Below are positions 9,455 through 20,738 of a DNA stretch of 64,000 bases, piece by piece. This stretch comes from Burkholderiales bacterium (lineage in GTDB: Bacteria > Pseudomonadota > Gammaproteobacteria > Burkholderiales > Burkholderiaceae_B). The stretch's first letter is position 1, and each line of letters starts with the position of its first letter. The stretch is from the NCBI GenBank assembly GCA_027484315.1, contig JAIXTE010000049.1, forward strand, positions 20,484-84,483, in the 5' to 3' direction. The notes below the pieces were generated by a model that worked only from the letters and a program-made list of their open reading frames with translations, was not told the origin of the DNA and did no database searches. Made by a program: the position numbers and the translations under genes.

Positions 9455-10765
9455 TTATTCAGCTTGATCTTTTGCGCTGTCAGATTCACTGATTGGCGAG
9501 GCCAGAATTTTATCAATCCGTTTCTGGTCCATGTCCACCACTTCGAACCGCCAGCCCTGCCATTCCACCACTTCACCCGTGCTGGGCAAGCGTCCGGAAA
9601 GCAACATGACCATGCCGCTCAGGGTGTGGTAACGGCCTTTCTCTTCCTCGGGCACACTCTTGATGTTCAGGGTGTCTTTCAGTTCAAGAATGGCGATAGC
9701 ACCATCCAGCAGCCAGGAACCATCTTCCCGTTGCACCGCCCAAGAATCTTCCTTGTTGTGGGGCGTGAATTCACCCGTGAGTGCTTCCATCAGATCATGA
9801 AGCGTCACAATGCCTTCGAGCTCGCCGTACTCGTCGATGACGAAAGCGATGTCCATGTTGTTGCTGCGGAATTGGGTCAGCAACTCCATGCCTGTCAAGG
9901 TTTCGGGCACAAACACGCACTGCTGCAAATTGGACGCGAAATCAGGCATTTCACCCTGCGCGGCATAGGCCAGGGCCTGCTTGGCATGAATTACGCCGAT
10001 CAGGTTGTCGAGGTTTCCGTCAACCACTGGGAAACGCGAATACTGCGACTCAATCACCCGCTTCAGGTTTTCTTCCTGCGGCAAACGAATGTCAAGGTAC
10101 AGTACGTCCGAACGCGGGATCATCAATGAACCCAACTGGCGGTCATCCAGACGGAACACATTGCGCAACATCGTGTGCTCGCTGCTTTCAATGACACCTG
10201 ACACGGAGCCTTCGTCCAGCATGGCGTGAATTTCCTCTTCGGTCACACCGTTGTCCATGTTTTCCTTGACCCCCATGATGCGCAGCAGGCCCCGGGTTGA
10301 AAACGACAGAAACATCACGAAGGGGCGTGTGGCAATGGCCAGAATCTGCATGGGTCTAGCGACCAGGCGAGCAATAACCTCCGGGCTGATCTGCCCCAGC
10401 CGCTTGGGGACCAGCTCACCAACCACAATGGATACATAGGTCACGCCAACCACGACAACCGCAGTCGATGCGACATCCGTGAACGCAACCTCCAGACCAA
10501 ATGACTGAAGCCAAATGGCGAATGGTTTGGCCAGTACGGCCTCACCCACAATACCGCTGAGCACACCGATCGAAGTAATGCCGATTTGCACTGTGGACAA
10601 AAATTTGGTGGGGTCTTCAGACAACTTCAAAGCCACCGCAGCGGCCTTGTCACCTTCAGCGGCCAACTTCACCAAACGGGCCTTTCGGGCTGTGACCAAG
10701 GCGATCTCGGACATGGCGAACAGGCCGTTTGTCAGAATCAAACCGAGCAGAATCAGCACTTCCAT
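9455..10765 (-). CDS. CNNM/CBS/CorC-HlyC family membrane protein (hemolysin-like transporter)
   Basis: A 436-residue inner-membrane protein of the CNNM/MpfA class, linked to Mg2+ or other divalent cation efflux; hemolysin C is an old misnomer. The N-terminal DUF21 membrane domain (about 1-195) starts MEVLILLGLILTNGLFAMSEIALV and contains VTYVSIVVGELVPKRLG. Two CBS domains follow (about 205-330; MIPRSDVLYLD and DIAFVIDEYGELEGIVTLHDLMEAL), then a CorC_HlyC domain (about 345-425). Domain order and length are standard. It is transcribed alone and ends against the hfa-like operon terminator. The substrate cannot be told from sequence. Confidence 0.88.
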   Translation of the reverse strand: MEVLILLGLILTNGLFAMSEIALVTARKARLVKLAAEGDKAAAVALKLSEDPTKFLSTVQIGITSIGVLSGIVGEAVLAKPFAIWLQSFGLEVAFTDVASTAVVVVGVTYVSIVVGELVPKRLGQISPEVIARLVARPMQILAIATRPFVMFLSFSTRGLLRIMGVKENMDNGVTEEEIHAMLDEGSVSGVIESSEHTMLRNVFRLDDRQLGSLMIPRSDVLYLDIRLPQEENLKRVIESQYSRFPVVDGNLDNLIGVIHAKQALAYAAQGEMPDFASNLQQCVFVPETLTGMELLTQFRSNNMDIAFVIDEYGELEGIVTLHDLMEALTGEFTPHNKEDSWAVQREDGSWLLDGAIAILELKDTLNIKSVPEEEKGRYHTLSGMVMLLSGRLPSTGEVVEWQGWRFEVVDMDQKRIDKILASPISESDSAKDQAE

Positions 10766-10968
10766 GAACGTTCCCCCTGACCGATGGGCGCAACAGAATA
10801 ATCAAACTGTGAGTTTGAGTGGGCGGTGTCTGACTGGAGAAACTGCGCGTGATGGTGCGCGAAAGACTCAACGAGGGGGGTTGCCAATGAAGGCGAGGTG
10901 AAGTTTGAACAACTTCGACAACTGGAACTATCCATAAACGGTCGGGAAAGGCCCGAGCACTCCTGTAA

Positions 10969-11017
10969 GAAAAAAACACCGCCTAATCGTACAAAGACGA
11001 CGGGGCGGTGTCAATTT
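10969..11017 (-). terminator. Intrinsic terminator of thiC
   Basis: An eight base-pair stem (ACACCGCC at 10976-10983 with GGCGGTGT at 11004-11011) is followed on the minus strand by a T-run (10969-10975). It lies 12 bases past the thiC stop. Confidence 0.85.
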
Positions 11018-11029
11018 TTCTTTTAAAAA

Positions 11030-13201
<2,172 letters not shown>

Positions 13202-13213
13202 TCACGCAATTTC

Positions 13214-13774
13214 ATGGGCAACAGACTCAGTTCAATCACCACCCGTACCGGCGACGACGGCACCACCGGGCTGGCCGACGGCAGCCGTTTGGCGAAAAAC
13301 GACCTGCGGGTGCACGCCATGGGCGACGTGGACGAACTGAACTCGCACCTCGGTCTGATCTTGACCGAGCCTTTGCCGGAGAGACTGGCCACTGAACTGA
13401 CCCGCATTCAACACGACCTTTTCGACCTGGGTGCTGCCCTGTGCATGCCTGGCTTTGATGTGTTCCCCCCGCAAGCGGTGGCCCGCCTTGAAGACCTGAT
13501 CAAGGAATTCAACGAACCGCTTCCCCGCCTTGAAGAGTTTATTTTGCCCGGTGGCAGCAAGGCCTCAGCCTACACTCACATTGCCCGTACGGTCTGCCGC
13601 CGGGCGGAACGCGTGTTGGTGGACTTGAACCAGAAATCAGAGTTGCCCAAAGACCTGTTGTTGTACTTGAACCGCCTGTCAGATTTCCTGTTTGTGGCCT
13701 CGCGCTGGATTCACCACAAAAAAGGTGTGCGCGATGTGCAATGGAAAAAAGGCTTCAACCGACCCCAAGAATAA
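13214..13774 (+). CDS. Cob(I)yrinic acid a,c-diamide/cob(I)alamin adenosyltransferase, PduO type
   Basis: Transfers the 5'-deoxyadenosyl group of ATP to cob(I)alamin to form adenosylcobalamin. The N-terminal motif TRTGDDGTTGLADGSRLAKND is the ATP-binding loop of the PduO/MMAB class. HAMGDVDELNSHLG, LPGGSKASAYTHIARTVCRRAER, and LLLYLNRLSDFLFVASRW follow. The ATG at 13214 gives 186 residues, typical for the family; an ATG at 13166 would add 16 unrelated residues. It is divergent from thiC. It fits functionally with the B12 uptake genes at the right edge of the window. Confidence 0.93.
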   Translation: MGNRLSSITTRTGDDGTTGLADGSRLAKNDLRVHAMGDVDELNSHLGLILTEPLPERLATELTRIQHDLFDLGAALCMPGFDVFPPQAVARLEDLIKEFNEPLPRLEEFILPGGSKASAYTHIARTVCRRAERVLVDLNQKSELPKDLLLYLNRLSDFLFVASRWIHHKKGVRDVQWKKGFNRPQE

Positions 13775-13827
13775 GCCTGATTCAGGCTGGCAGGTGCTCC
13801 CGAAGGGATGCACCGTGCGAACAACAA

Positions 13828-15891
13828 CTACTTCAACTCCGCCTTTTCGATTGAATCAGACGTTTCCTGATCAATCTTGTCGGTTTCTTTGGGTGGGTAG
13901 AAAAACTCACGCGGTGAAGCAAAGAACCGCTTGGCAATTCGCCCGGCCAGCGAAAGACTTTCCAGTTTGCGAACCCCACGCGCGCGCAGTGCAGTGAAAA
14001 ACGCCAGGCTAAAGCTAACCCCCAGGTTTACCATCCCGATCAGAAATACACCTGCCACTGCAATGGCCATATCCAGCCCGCTCACCATAAATTCCTGCGC
14101 TTGAAAACCATAGGCCATGTTGGCCGCCGCAAAGGTGATGTGGCGAATGTCAATCGGCAAGCCCAGAATCAAACCCACAAAGCCGGCCGAGCCCAACATG
14201 CAACCGAAGAAAAAGTTGCCAGCCAAAGCGCCAGTATGCTTGCTCAGGTAATCTGCGAGTTTGTTCAGACGCACTACGCCCAGTCGGGCGCGTAACCAAG
14301 GCACCTTGCGAATTCTGTCAGGCACACGATAATAAATTGACAGATTGTCGTAGTAACCCGCAATGACACCAGCCAGAAACAGGAACACCCCGGCGATGGC
14401 CGCATGTGGCAACGCCGCAGACAGCAAAGGGTGCAATTCCATCAACATCTTTTCGCCCTTTTCAAGCTCCACCGGGGGGGAGCCCAATAGCACCGTCAGA
14501 GCCAAGGCTACGACAGTGGCCGTGGCAAATGCAGGCAGCACATTCCCCCAGATCGAGATGAATTGCGTACGTGCGACCTGGGTGATCAATTCAACCACCC
14601 GTTCTGCAGAGCTTAGCCTGCCATTGGCCGCATCCACAGCCGATGCAATTCGGGCGGCCGTCATCGCAGGCTGCTTGGTTGCAATCGTAAAGCCCAGCAA
14701 GTGAATCACCACGAAACCAATGCCGTAATTCAAACTGAAGAACACCGCTTCCCAGAATGGAGGCAAATGCCAACCCGAAATCACCGCTTTGAACAGGGAC
14801 AGGAATGCAATAATAATCCCGGCCCCCATGGCCGCTCGGGCCATTTTCCAGTATTCGGAACGGGTTTCTGTGGCATATTTTTCACCAGACTGGCTGGCAT
14901 GTTCCGTAATGCGAAGCGCCAGTTTGTCGGTCAGGCCACGCCACAAGTCACTGATGGAATGCTTGCGGTTTTCTTCACGAGTCAGCGTGCAGAAAAACTG
15001 CACGCAAGTGGCCACACGGTCTTCAGTGGGTAGAGCCCCCAGTAGTTGCAGCAACCTGCGCATTCGGTTGATCGACTGTTCCAGCCGAATCAACTGCATA
15101 CTCAAAGTAACCGAAATACCCTGTGCACGGGCTTGGGCATAGGCCTTCTTGATCTGCATCTGGCATTGGTCCAGAAGCACATCAAGGTGATCTCCCAACG
15201 CGTTCAACGGCTCCATATTGCTAAGTTTCTGGTGCGCCTGCGCAATCATGTTGCGAAGCTCCAGGTGTTGCTCCACGAATGGCGAGGTATGCCGCTCGGC
15301 AATGCCCAGGCAGCGAACCACCTCGGAATCAATCCCCAGGGCGGCAATTCGCACGGCGAGCATTTCCATGGCTTCCAGCATTTCGTGCTGGATGCGCTTC
15401 CACAAGGGAATTGCCGGGTCCAACCATTCAAGCACAGCAAACAGGCGGGCCCAACTGGCAACGCTGATGGACTCAAGCCACTCGTGGTCGTCTGCCTTGG
15501 TAAACATCAGGCTAAGGGATTCCCGCACAGTCTTGTCTTCAACAGTAGCAGGTAAGAGGCGCTGGAAAATCCGGTTTTTCATGGCCTGTCCAAAGGACTC
15601 GTTGCCAAGAATACCCAGTTCAGCAAAGGTGTAGCGGTAACGGGATTCGTTCAGAAACTGCTCAAGATAGGCTTTGACCTGCACGCGCAGTGCGTTGGAA
15701 TGCTCAAGAGCTTCCACCAGCATGGAAAAACGCCGCTCGATTTCGAAATCAGATCCTGGTGCACCCTCACGGAACCACGCCATGAGGTGACACAGGTGCG
15801 CAATGTCTGCCTCGTGTTCATTGTCAGGTCCCATTCCATTAAGAATGGTCAGCAGCGCACCGCGGATGTTGTAGTTCGGGTTCATTGCCAT
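13828..15891 (-). CDS. Gcr-family membrane protein (annotated in databases as site-specific recombinase)
   Basis: A 687-residue protein matching, by recollection, the family named after gonococcal Gcr (Pfam SpecificRecomb). The first 350 residues are soluble and largely helical. The second half has about six hydrophobic segments, for example MGAGIIIAFLSLFKAVI (near 365), VLPAFATATVVALALTVLLG, AAIAGVFLFLAGVIAGYYD, FFFGCMLGSAGFVGLILGLPIDIRH and MAIAVAGVFLIGMVNLGVSF. No tyrosine or serine recombinase catalytic motif is visible. It is therefore best described as a polytopic inner-membrane protein of unknown function. It stands between the adenosyltransferase gene (convergent) and glnS (same strand, 47 bases away). 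Confidence 0.75.
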   Translation of the reverse strand: MAMNPNYNIRGALLTILNGMGPDNEHEADIAHLCHLMAWFREGAPGSDFEIERRFSMLVEALEHSNALRVQVKAYLEQFLNESRYRYTFAELGILGNESFGQAMKNRIFQRLLPATVEDKTVRESLSLMFTKADDHEWLESISVASWARLFAVLEWLDPAIPLWKRIQHEMLEAMEMLAVRIAALGIDSEVVRCLGIAERHTSPFVEQHLELRNMIAQAHQKLSNMEPLNALGDHLDVLLDQCQMQIKKAYAQARAQGISVTLSMQLIRLEQSINRMRRLLQLLGALPTEDRVATCVQFFCTLTREENRKHSISDLWRGLTDKLALRITEHASQSGEKYATETRSEYWKMARAAMGAGIIIAFLSLFKAVISGWHLPPFWEAVFFSLNYGIGFVVIHLLGFTIATKQPAMTAARIASAVDAANGRLSSAERVVELITQVARTQFISIWGNVLPAFATATVVALALTVLLGSPPVELEKGEKMLMELHPLLSAALPHAAIAGVFLFLAGVIAGYYDNLSIYYRVPDRIRKVPWLRARLGVVRLNKLADYLSKHTGALAGNFFFGCMLGSAGFVGLILGLPIDIRHITFAAANMAYGFQAQEFMVSGLDMAIAVAGVFLIGMVNLGVSFSLAFFTALRARGVRKLESLSLAGRIAKRFFASPREFFYPPKETDKIDQETSDSIEKAELK

Positions 15892-15938
15892 CTTCTGGAT
15901 ACCTATTCCGCAGGCTAGTGTACCCGATGATGCGCCAG

Positions 15939-17756
15939 CTATTTACTCCAACTGTCCTTCAGCGTGGTGGTGCGGTTAAACACAGGGGAATTCAGGGTGT
16001 GGTCTTTCAGGTCCGGTACAAAGTAACCATGCCTTTCAAACTGGTACACCGTACCCGACCAGGTGTCCTTCAGCCCTGCTTCGAGATAAGCTTTTACCTC
16101 GGTCAGCGAATTGGGATTCAGGCTGTCCATGAAATTCTTGCCGCCAGCGTCCGGATGTTCTTCGGTGAACAGTCGGTCATAGAGACGCACGGTGGCTTCG
16201 ATCGCGTGCGCTGCATCGACCCAATGAATATTGCCCTTCACCTTGTAGGTGTCGGCGCCGGGAGTACCGGACTTACTGTCCAGGAAAACATTTGCATGCA
16301 CAGCGATCACCTTGCCATGTTCATCCTTGTCGCAACCCGTGCACTCAATCACATAGCCATAGCGCAGGCGAACCTTATTGCCGGGGAACAGTCGGAAGAA
16401 CTTCTTCTCGGGGTTTTCCTGAAAATCTTCTGCCTCAATCCACAAGCGCTTGCCGATGGTGAATAACCGGGTGCCCCACTCGGGATGGTGCGGGTGAACA
16501 GGCGCGCTGCACTGGTCGGCCCAGTCGTCGTCCACATTGTCCAGAATCAGGGGAATCGGGTCGAGTACTGCCACAGCGCGATGGGCCACCGGGTCCAGCG
16601 TGTCACGCAAAGCGCCGTCAAGCACCGAATAGTCAATCCAGGAATCCGACTTGGACACACCAATTCGTGCGCAAAACAATTGAATGGCTTCCGGTGTGTA
16701 ACCCCGACGACGCAAACCAACGATGGTGGGCATGCGGGGGTCGTCCCAGCCGCTCAGCTTGTTTTCCGTGACCAGTTGCTGCAATTTGCGTTTGCTGGTG
16801 ACCACGTAGCTCAGGTTCAAGCGGGCAAATTCAATTTGCTTGGGCAAGGGTTTACTCAACAAGGGCTGTAGAACCGTGCCATCGGCAGCATTGTGCTGCG
16901 CAGCCAGATTGCCCAGCAGCCAATCGTAGAACGGACGCTGGTCTTCGAATTCCAGCGTACAGAATGAGTGGGTAATGCGTTCCAGTGCGTCTTCGATTGG
17001 GTGTGCGAAGGTGTACATGGGGTAAATGCACCAGTCGTCGGCCGTTCGGTGGTGAAAAGCGCGACGAATGCGGTAAATCGCCGGATCTCGCATGTTCATG
17101 TTGGGACTGGCCATGTCAATTTTGGCACGCAACACAGCCGCGCCATCTGGCAGCTCACCGGCACGCATGGCTCGGAAGCGGGCCAGGCTTTCCGCCACAG
17201 GGCGGTTGCGGAATGGTGAATCCACCCCGGGCTGATTCAAGGTGCCGCGGTTGGCACGCATGTCATCGGCGTTTTGCTCGTCGACATAAGCCAAGCCAGC
17301 CTGGATCAGGAATTCAGCCGCCTGGTACATGAAATCGAAGTAATCACTGGCGTAATACAGGTTGTCGTCGCCAAAATTCTGCCACTTGAAACCCAGCCAA
17401 CTCACGGCGTCCAGGATGGAGTCAGCGAATTCTTCGCTTTCTTTTTCGGGGTTGGTGTCATCAAACCGCATGTGGCAGGCGCCGCCATATTCCTGCGCAA
17501 GTCCAAAGTTCACGCAAATGGCCTTGGCATGGCCCACGTGCAGGTAGCCATTGGGCTCGGGCGGAAAACGCAAACGGATGGCAGCGGGGTCAGCTGGTGC
17601 ACCCGCGTGTACATCGGCACCGCCAGGCTTTCCAGCCCAGTGTCGAACCTGGTATTCGGGCTTTTTCAAGTCCGAATCAATGATGTTCCGAAGGAAATTG
17701 GAAGCTGGGGCGTTGTCGACCCCAGCGGCGGTGTTTTTGTTTGCAGAATCAGACAT
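15939..17756 (-). CDS. glnS: Glutamine--tRNA ligase
   Basis: Class I aminoacyl-tRNA synthetase charging tRNA-Gln. The HIGH-type motif is PPEPNGYLHVGHAKA, the KMSKR-type loop is VTSKRKL, and MRFDDTNPEKESEEF and VGLRRRGYTPEAIQLFC are typical of GlnRS. The C-terminal half holds the two beta-barrel anticodon-binding domains. The start chosen is the ATG at 17756, eight bases after AGGA; a GTG two codons upstream is also possible. About 605 residues, slightly longer than E. coli GlnRS because of an N-terminal extension. dadA lies upstream on the same strand. Confidence 0.97.
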   Translation of the reverse strand: MSDSANKNTAAGVDNAPASNFLRNIIDSDLKKPEYQVRHWAGKPGGADVHAGAPADPAAIRLRFPPEPNGYLHVGHAKAICVNFGLAQEYGGACHMRFDDTNPEKESEEFADSILDAVSWLGFKWQNFGDDNLYYASDYFDFMYQAAEFLIQAGLAYVDEQNADDMRANRGTLNQPGVDSPFRNRPVAESLARFRAMRAGELPDGAAVLRAKIDMASPNMNMRDPAIYRIRRAFHHRTADDWCIYPMYTFAHPIEDALERITHSFCTLEFEDQRPFYDWLLGNLAAQHNAADGTVLQPLLSKPLPKQIEFARLNLSYVVTSKRKLQQLVTENKLSGWDDPRMPTIVGLRRRGYTPEAIQLFCARIGVSKSDSWIDYSVLDGALRDTLDPVAHRAVAVLDPIPLILDNVDDDWADQCSAPVHPHHPEWGTRLFTIGKRLWIEAEDFQENPEKKFFRLFPGNKVRLRYGYVIECTGCDKDEHGKVIAVHANVFLDSKSGTPGADTYKVKGNIHWVDAAHAIEATVRLYDRLFTEEHPDAGGKNFMDSLNPNSLTEVKAYLEAGLKDTWSGTVYQFERHGYFVPDLKDHTLNSPVFNRTTTLKDSWSK

Positions 17757-17802
17757 CAGCACATCCTGTTGGCGAATGCGCTGATGTTAGCAAAAACAAG
17801 GC

Positions 17803-19092
17803 TCAGGCAGCGGCCAAAGCCTCGCCCTTCTTGGAAGAAATTCCAGTAAATGCAAAATCAAGCTCGGGCTGCTTGCCATTCATGATGGACGCAATTGAAC
17901 GACCTGAACCGCAGGAGTGCGTCCAGCCCAGTGTGCCGTGACCTGTATTGAGATAGAGGTTCGGGATTTTCGACAGGCCAATGTAGGGCACATTGGAGGG
18001 TGTGGCTGGGCGCAAGCCGGTCCAGTACACCGCGTTGTCGGGGTTGGCCATACCGGGGAACAACTCCATCACCCGGCGGGTAATGGCCTTGCAACGCACG
18101 TCGTTCAATTCGGTGCTGTAGCCATTCAGTTCGGCTGTGCCGGCAATGCGCAGCTTGTCACCCAAGCGGCTGAACACCAGTTTGTATTCGTCGTCGGTCA
18201 GGCTGACTTGGGGTGCCTTGCTGGCGTCGTCGATTTGCAAGGTGGCGGAATAGCCCTTGGCCGGGTAAATCAGCAAATCCACGCCCAGGTCTTTGACCAG
18301 CATGGGGCTGTAGCTGCCCATGCAAAGCAAATACTTGTCGGCTTTCAACACCTGCACTTGACCATCAGAACCGCGAACACGAACACCGCTGATCTGACCA
18401 CCCTCGGTATCCAGCCCCAAAATGGCTGTGTCATAGTGAAACTGAACACCCTGATCTGCACACAACTTGGCCAGGTTCTGGGTAAACCGGTGTGCATCGC
18501 CGCTTTCATCGGCTTCAGTGAAGGTTGCCCCTGCGATTTTGTCTTTGACTGAGGCCAGTGCCGGCTCCAGACGAACCGCTTCGTCCGACGTGATCACTTT
18601 GCGATCGCAACCGAATTCACGCATGATCTCAGCAGGTTCCAGCGCATCATCAAATTCCTGCTGGTTGGTATAAAAGTGCAGAATGCCCTTGGTCAGGCAA
18701 TTGTATTCAATGCCTGTTTCGGCTCGCAGTTCTTGCAGGGTGCTGCGGCTGAAAGTGCCCAGGTTCACCATTTGAATGATGTTGTGGCGGGTTTTTTCTG
18801 GCGTGCATTCACGCAGAAACTGCATACCCCAGCGCCATTGACGCGCATCAGCACGCAGACGGAACAACAGGGGTGCATCTTCTTTCATCAACCATTTCAG
18901 CACCTTCTTGGGTGCGCCCGGGTTGGCCCAGGGCTCTGCGTGGGAAACCGAAATTTGCCCACCATTGGCAAACGAGGTTTCCATGGCGGCTGCGGGTTGA
19001 CGGTCTATCACGGTGACGTCAAACCCTTCTTTTTTCAAAAACCAGGCAGAAGTAACGCCGGTGAGACCGGCGCCAAGAACGAGTGCTTTCAT
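17803..19092 (-). CDS. dadA: D-amino acid dehydrogenase small subunit
   Basis: FAD-dependent, membrane-associated oxidative deamination of D-amino acids, chiefly D-alanine, with electrons passed to the respiratory chain. The 429 residues start with the FAD motif VLGAGLTGVTSAWFL and contain SFANGGQISVSHAEPWANP (typical of DadA), YPAKGYSATL, and the C-terminal WTGLRPATPSNVPYIG and NTGHGTLGWTHSCGSG. The long leader carries a tandem glycine riboswitch, so the gene is probably induced by glycine. No alanine racemase gene (dadX) is next to it, unlike the dadAX operon of enterics. Confidence 0.95.
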   Translation of the reverse strand: MKALVLGAGLTGVTSAWFLKKEGFDVTVIDRQPAAAMETSFANGGQISVSHAEPWANPGAPKKVLKWLMKEDAPLLFRLRADARQWRWGMQFLRECTPEKTRHNIIQMVNLGTFSRSTLQELRAETGIEYNCLTKGILHFYTNQQEFDDALEPAEIMREFGCDRKVITSDEAVRLEPALASVKDKIAGATFTEADESGDAHRFTQNLAKLCADQGVQFHYDTAILGLDTEGGQISGVRVRGSDGQVQVLKADKYLLCMGSYSPMLVKDLGVDLLIYPAKGYSATLQIDDASKAPQVSLTDDEYKLVFSRLGDKLRIAGTAELNGYSTELNDVRCKAITRRVMELFPGMANPDNAVYWTGLRPATPSNVPYIGLSKIPNLYLNTGHGTLGWTHSCGSGRSIASIMNGKQPELDFAFTGISSKKGEALAAA

Positions 19093-19149
19093 GAGGGAAA
19101 GGCTCCATGGAACATTAAAAAGGGCTTTCGACAGACAATGCTGCCTTGT

Positions 19150-19352
19150 AGCCCCTCTCTGTCCATTGGCCTGAAAGATTCACAACGGGTGTGTTGCTTG
19201 CCTCTTCGGCGGCTGTGACCACGCAGCAATTGGCCGCGCACAGCACTCTCCAGATTTGAATTCCTGAACCTGTACGGAAGCCTGAGCGTTCATGGGGATT
19301 GCGCCTACGGCGAACCTGCACAGATACGAGCAGGTTACTCTCCAGATTCATT
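19150..19352 (-). promoter_or_regulatory. Tandem glycine riboswitch upstream of dadA
   Basis: On the minus strand two consecutive aptamers can be read. Aptamer 1 (about 19345-19265) has CTGGAGAG, GTTCGCCGTAGGCGCAA and ACGCTCAGGCTTCCG. Aptamer 2 (about 19252-19150) has CTGGAGAG, GCCGCCGAAGAGGCAAGC, AATCTTTCAGGCCAATGGAC and AGAGAGGGG. These are the GGAGAG, GCCGAAGG, CUCAGGC and GGAC elements of the class. Just after aptamer 2, GGGCT can pair with AGCCC followed by TTTTT (near 19105-19115), a plausible terminator competing with the P1 helix; this last point is inference. Confidence 0.9.
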
Positions 19353-19407
19353 TTGCAATTGTACTACTGCGAACCTGGAGAAACCAGTCTAAACCGTTGG
19401 CAGTTTG

Positions 19408-19851
19408 TTACTTCTGTTTCAAAGCGTCGCGGATTTCACGCAGCAAAAGTACATCCTCAGGAGTTGGTGCAGGTGCTGCTGGCGCCTCTTCTTCTTTCTT
19501 GACAAGGGCTTGGGTCAATTTGCTCACCTGACGCACCATCATGAAAATAATGAAGGCCAGAATTGTGAAATTGATCAGCACCGAGACAAAGCTGCCATAG
19601 GCCAGTACAGGGACACCAGCGGCCCTGACCGCGGCCAACGTGGGAGCAACACCAGCGGGCACTTCAGCCAAAGGCAAAAACAGGTTGGAAAAATCGAGGC
19701 TGCCGAATATGCGCCCCACCACAGGCATGATCACGTCATCGACGAGACTTTTCACAATGCCGCTGAATGCACCACCGATAATCACCGCCACTGCCAGGTC
19801 AATTACATTGCCTTTTACTGCAAACGCCTTGAAATCCTTGAGCAAACTCAC
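19408..19851 (-). CDS. mscL: Large-conductance mechanosensitive channel
   Basis: Pentameric inner-membrane channel that opens on osmotic downshock. The protein has the usual N-terminal amphipathic helix and first membrane segment [28 protein letters not shown], then GKIV-like [14 protein letters not shown], a periplasmic loop, a second membrane segment ([19 protein letters not shown]) and a charged helix ending [12 protein letters not shown]. The start is a GTG at 19851, preceded by TTGGAGG. Length 147 residues, standard. It is transcribed alone and is divergent from the yebC-family gene. Confidence 0.96.
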   Translation of the reverse strand: MSLLKDFKAFAVKGNVIDLAVAVIIGGAFSGIVKSLVDDVIMPVVGRIFGSLDFSNLFLPLAEVPAGVAPTLAAVRAAGVPVLAYGSFVSVLINFTILAFIIFMMVRQVSKLTQALVKKEEEAPAAPAPTPEDVLLLREIRDALKQK

Positions 19852-19990
19852 GTTGCCTCCAAAAATGTTAAATGCTGCAAAACACCAATACCCGCGCAGA
19901 TTATCGCTGTGGATTCCTTTCCGGGCAATACGGCAGGTGCCCCGTGGTGATAAAATCGCACCTCTTTGATTCAACAACAGAAAGTGAGCC

Positions 19991-20716
19991 ATGGCAGGAC
20001 ACAGTAAATGGGCCAATATTCAACACCGCAAAAACCGCCAGGACGAAAAACGCGGCAAGGTGTGGACCAAAATCATTCGTGAGGTCAGCGTGGCAGCCCG
20101 CGTGGGCGGTGGCGACGTAGCCACCAACCCCCGTTTGCGCCTGGCCATGGAAAAAGCCGCCGCCGCCAACATGCCCAAGGACAACGTGCAGCGCGCCATC
20201 GCCAAGGCTACGGGTGAAGCCGAGGGTGTGAACTACGAAGAGATTCGCTACGAAGGCTATGGCGTGGGCGGTGCGGCAGTCATCATCGATTGCATGACCG
20301 ACAACAAGGTGCGCACCGTGGCAGAAGTTCGCCACGCATTGACCAAGCACGGTGGCAACCTGGGCACTGATGGCTCGGTGTCTTTCATGTTCAAGCATTG
20401 TGGCCAATTCATTTTTGCCCCCGGACACAGCGAAGATGCCATCATGGAACTGGCGCTGGAAAACGGCGGGGACGACGTGGTGACATCCGAGGACGGTGTC
20501 ATTGAAGTGACCTGCCCCGTGCCCGAATTTCATACCCTGAAAACTGCATTTGAATCTGCGGGCATGTCATTTGAAAACGCAGAACTGACCATGAAGCCGG
20601 CCAGCGAAACAGAGCTGGACGGCGATGACGCGGTTCGCATGCAAAAGATTATTGACATGCTGGAAGACCTGGATGACGTGCAGCAGGTCTACACCAACGT
20701 GATCATCAACGAATAA
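19991..20716 (+). CDS. YebC/PmpR family transcriptional regulator
   Basis: The 241 residues match the family exactly: [27 protein letters not shown] at the N-terminus, then [35 protein letters not shown] and [27 protein letters not shown] at the end. Family members have been described as DNA-binding regulators and more recently as factors that help translation through difficult motifs; the exact role here is not visible. purD follows after 22 bases and is probably co-transcribed. Confidence 0.94.
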   Translation: MAGHSKWANIQHRKNRQDEKRGKVWTKIIREVSVAARVGGGDVATNPRLRLAMEKAAAANMPKDNVQRAIAKATGEAEGVNYEEIRYEGYGVGGAAVIIDCMTDNKVRTVAEVRHALTKHGGNLGTDGSVSFMFKHCGQFIFAPGHSEDAIMELALENGGDDVVTSEDGVIEVTCPVPEFHTLKTAFESAGMSFENAELTMKPASETELDGDDAVRMQKIIDMLEDLDDVQQVYTNVIINE

Positions 20717-20738
20717 AAAGTACGGAGCCCTAGCAAAC

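Noticed and set aside
10766..10968. Leader of the CNNM-family gene considered as a magnesium or manganese riboswitch
   Set aside because: No yybP-ykoY or M-box motif could be matched. Only a small GTCGGG-type hairpin is visible.
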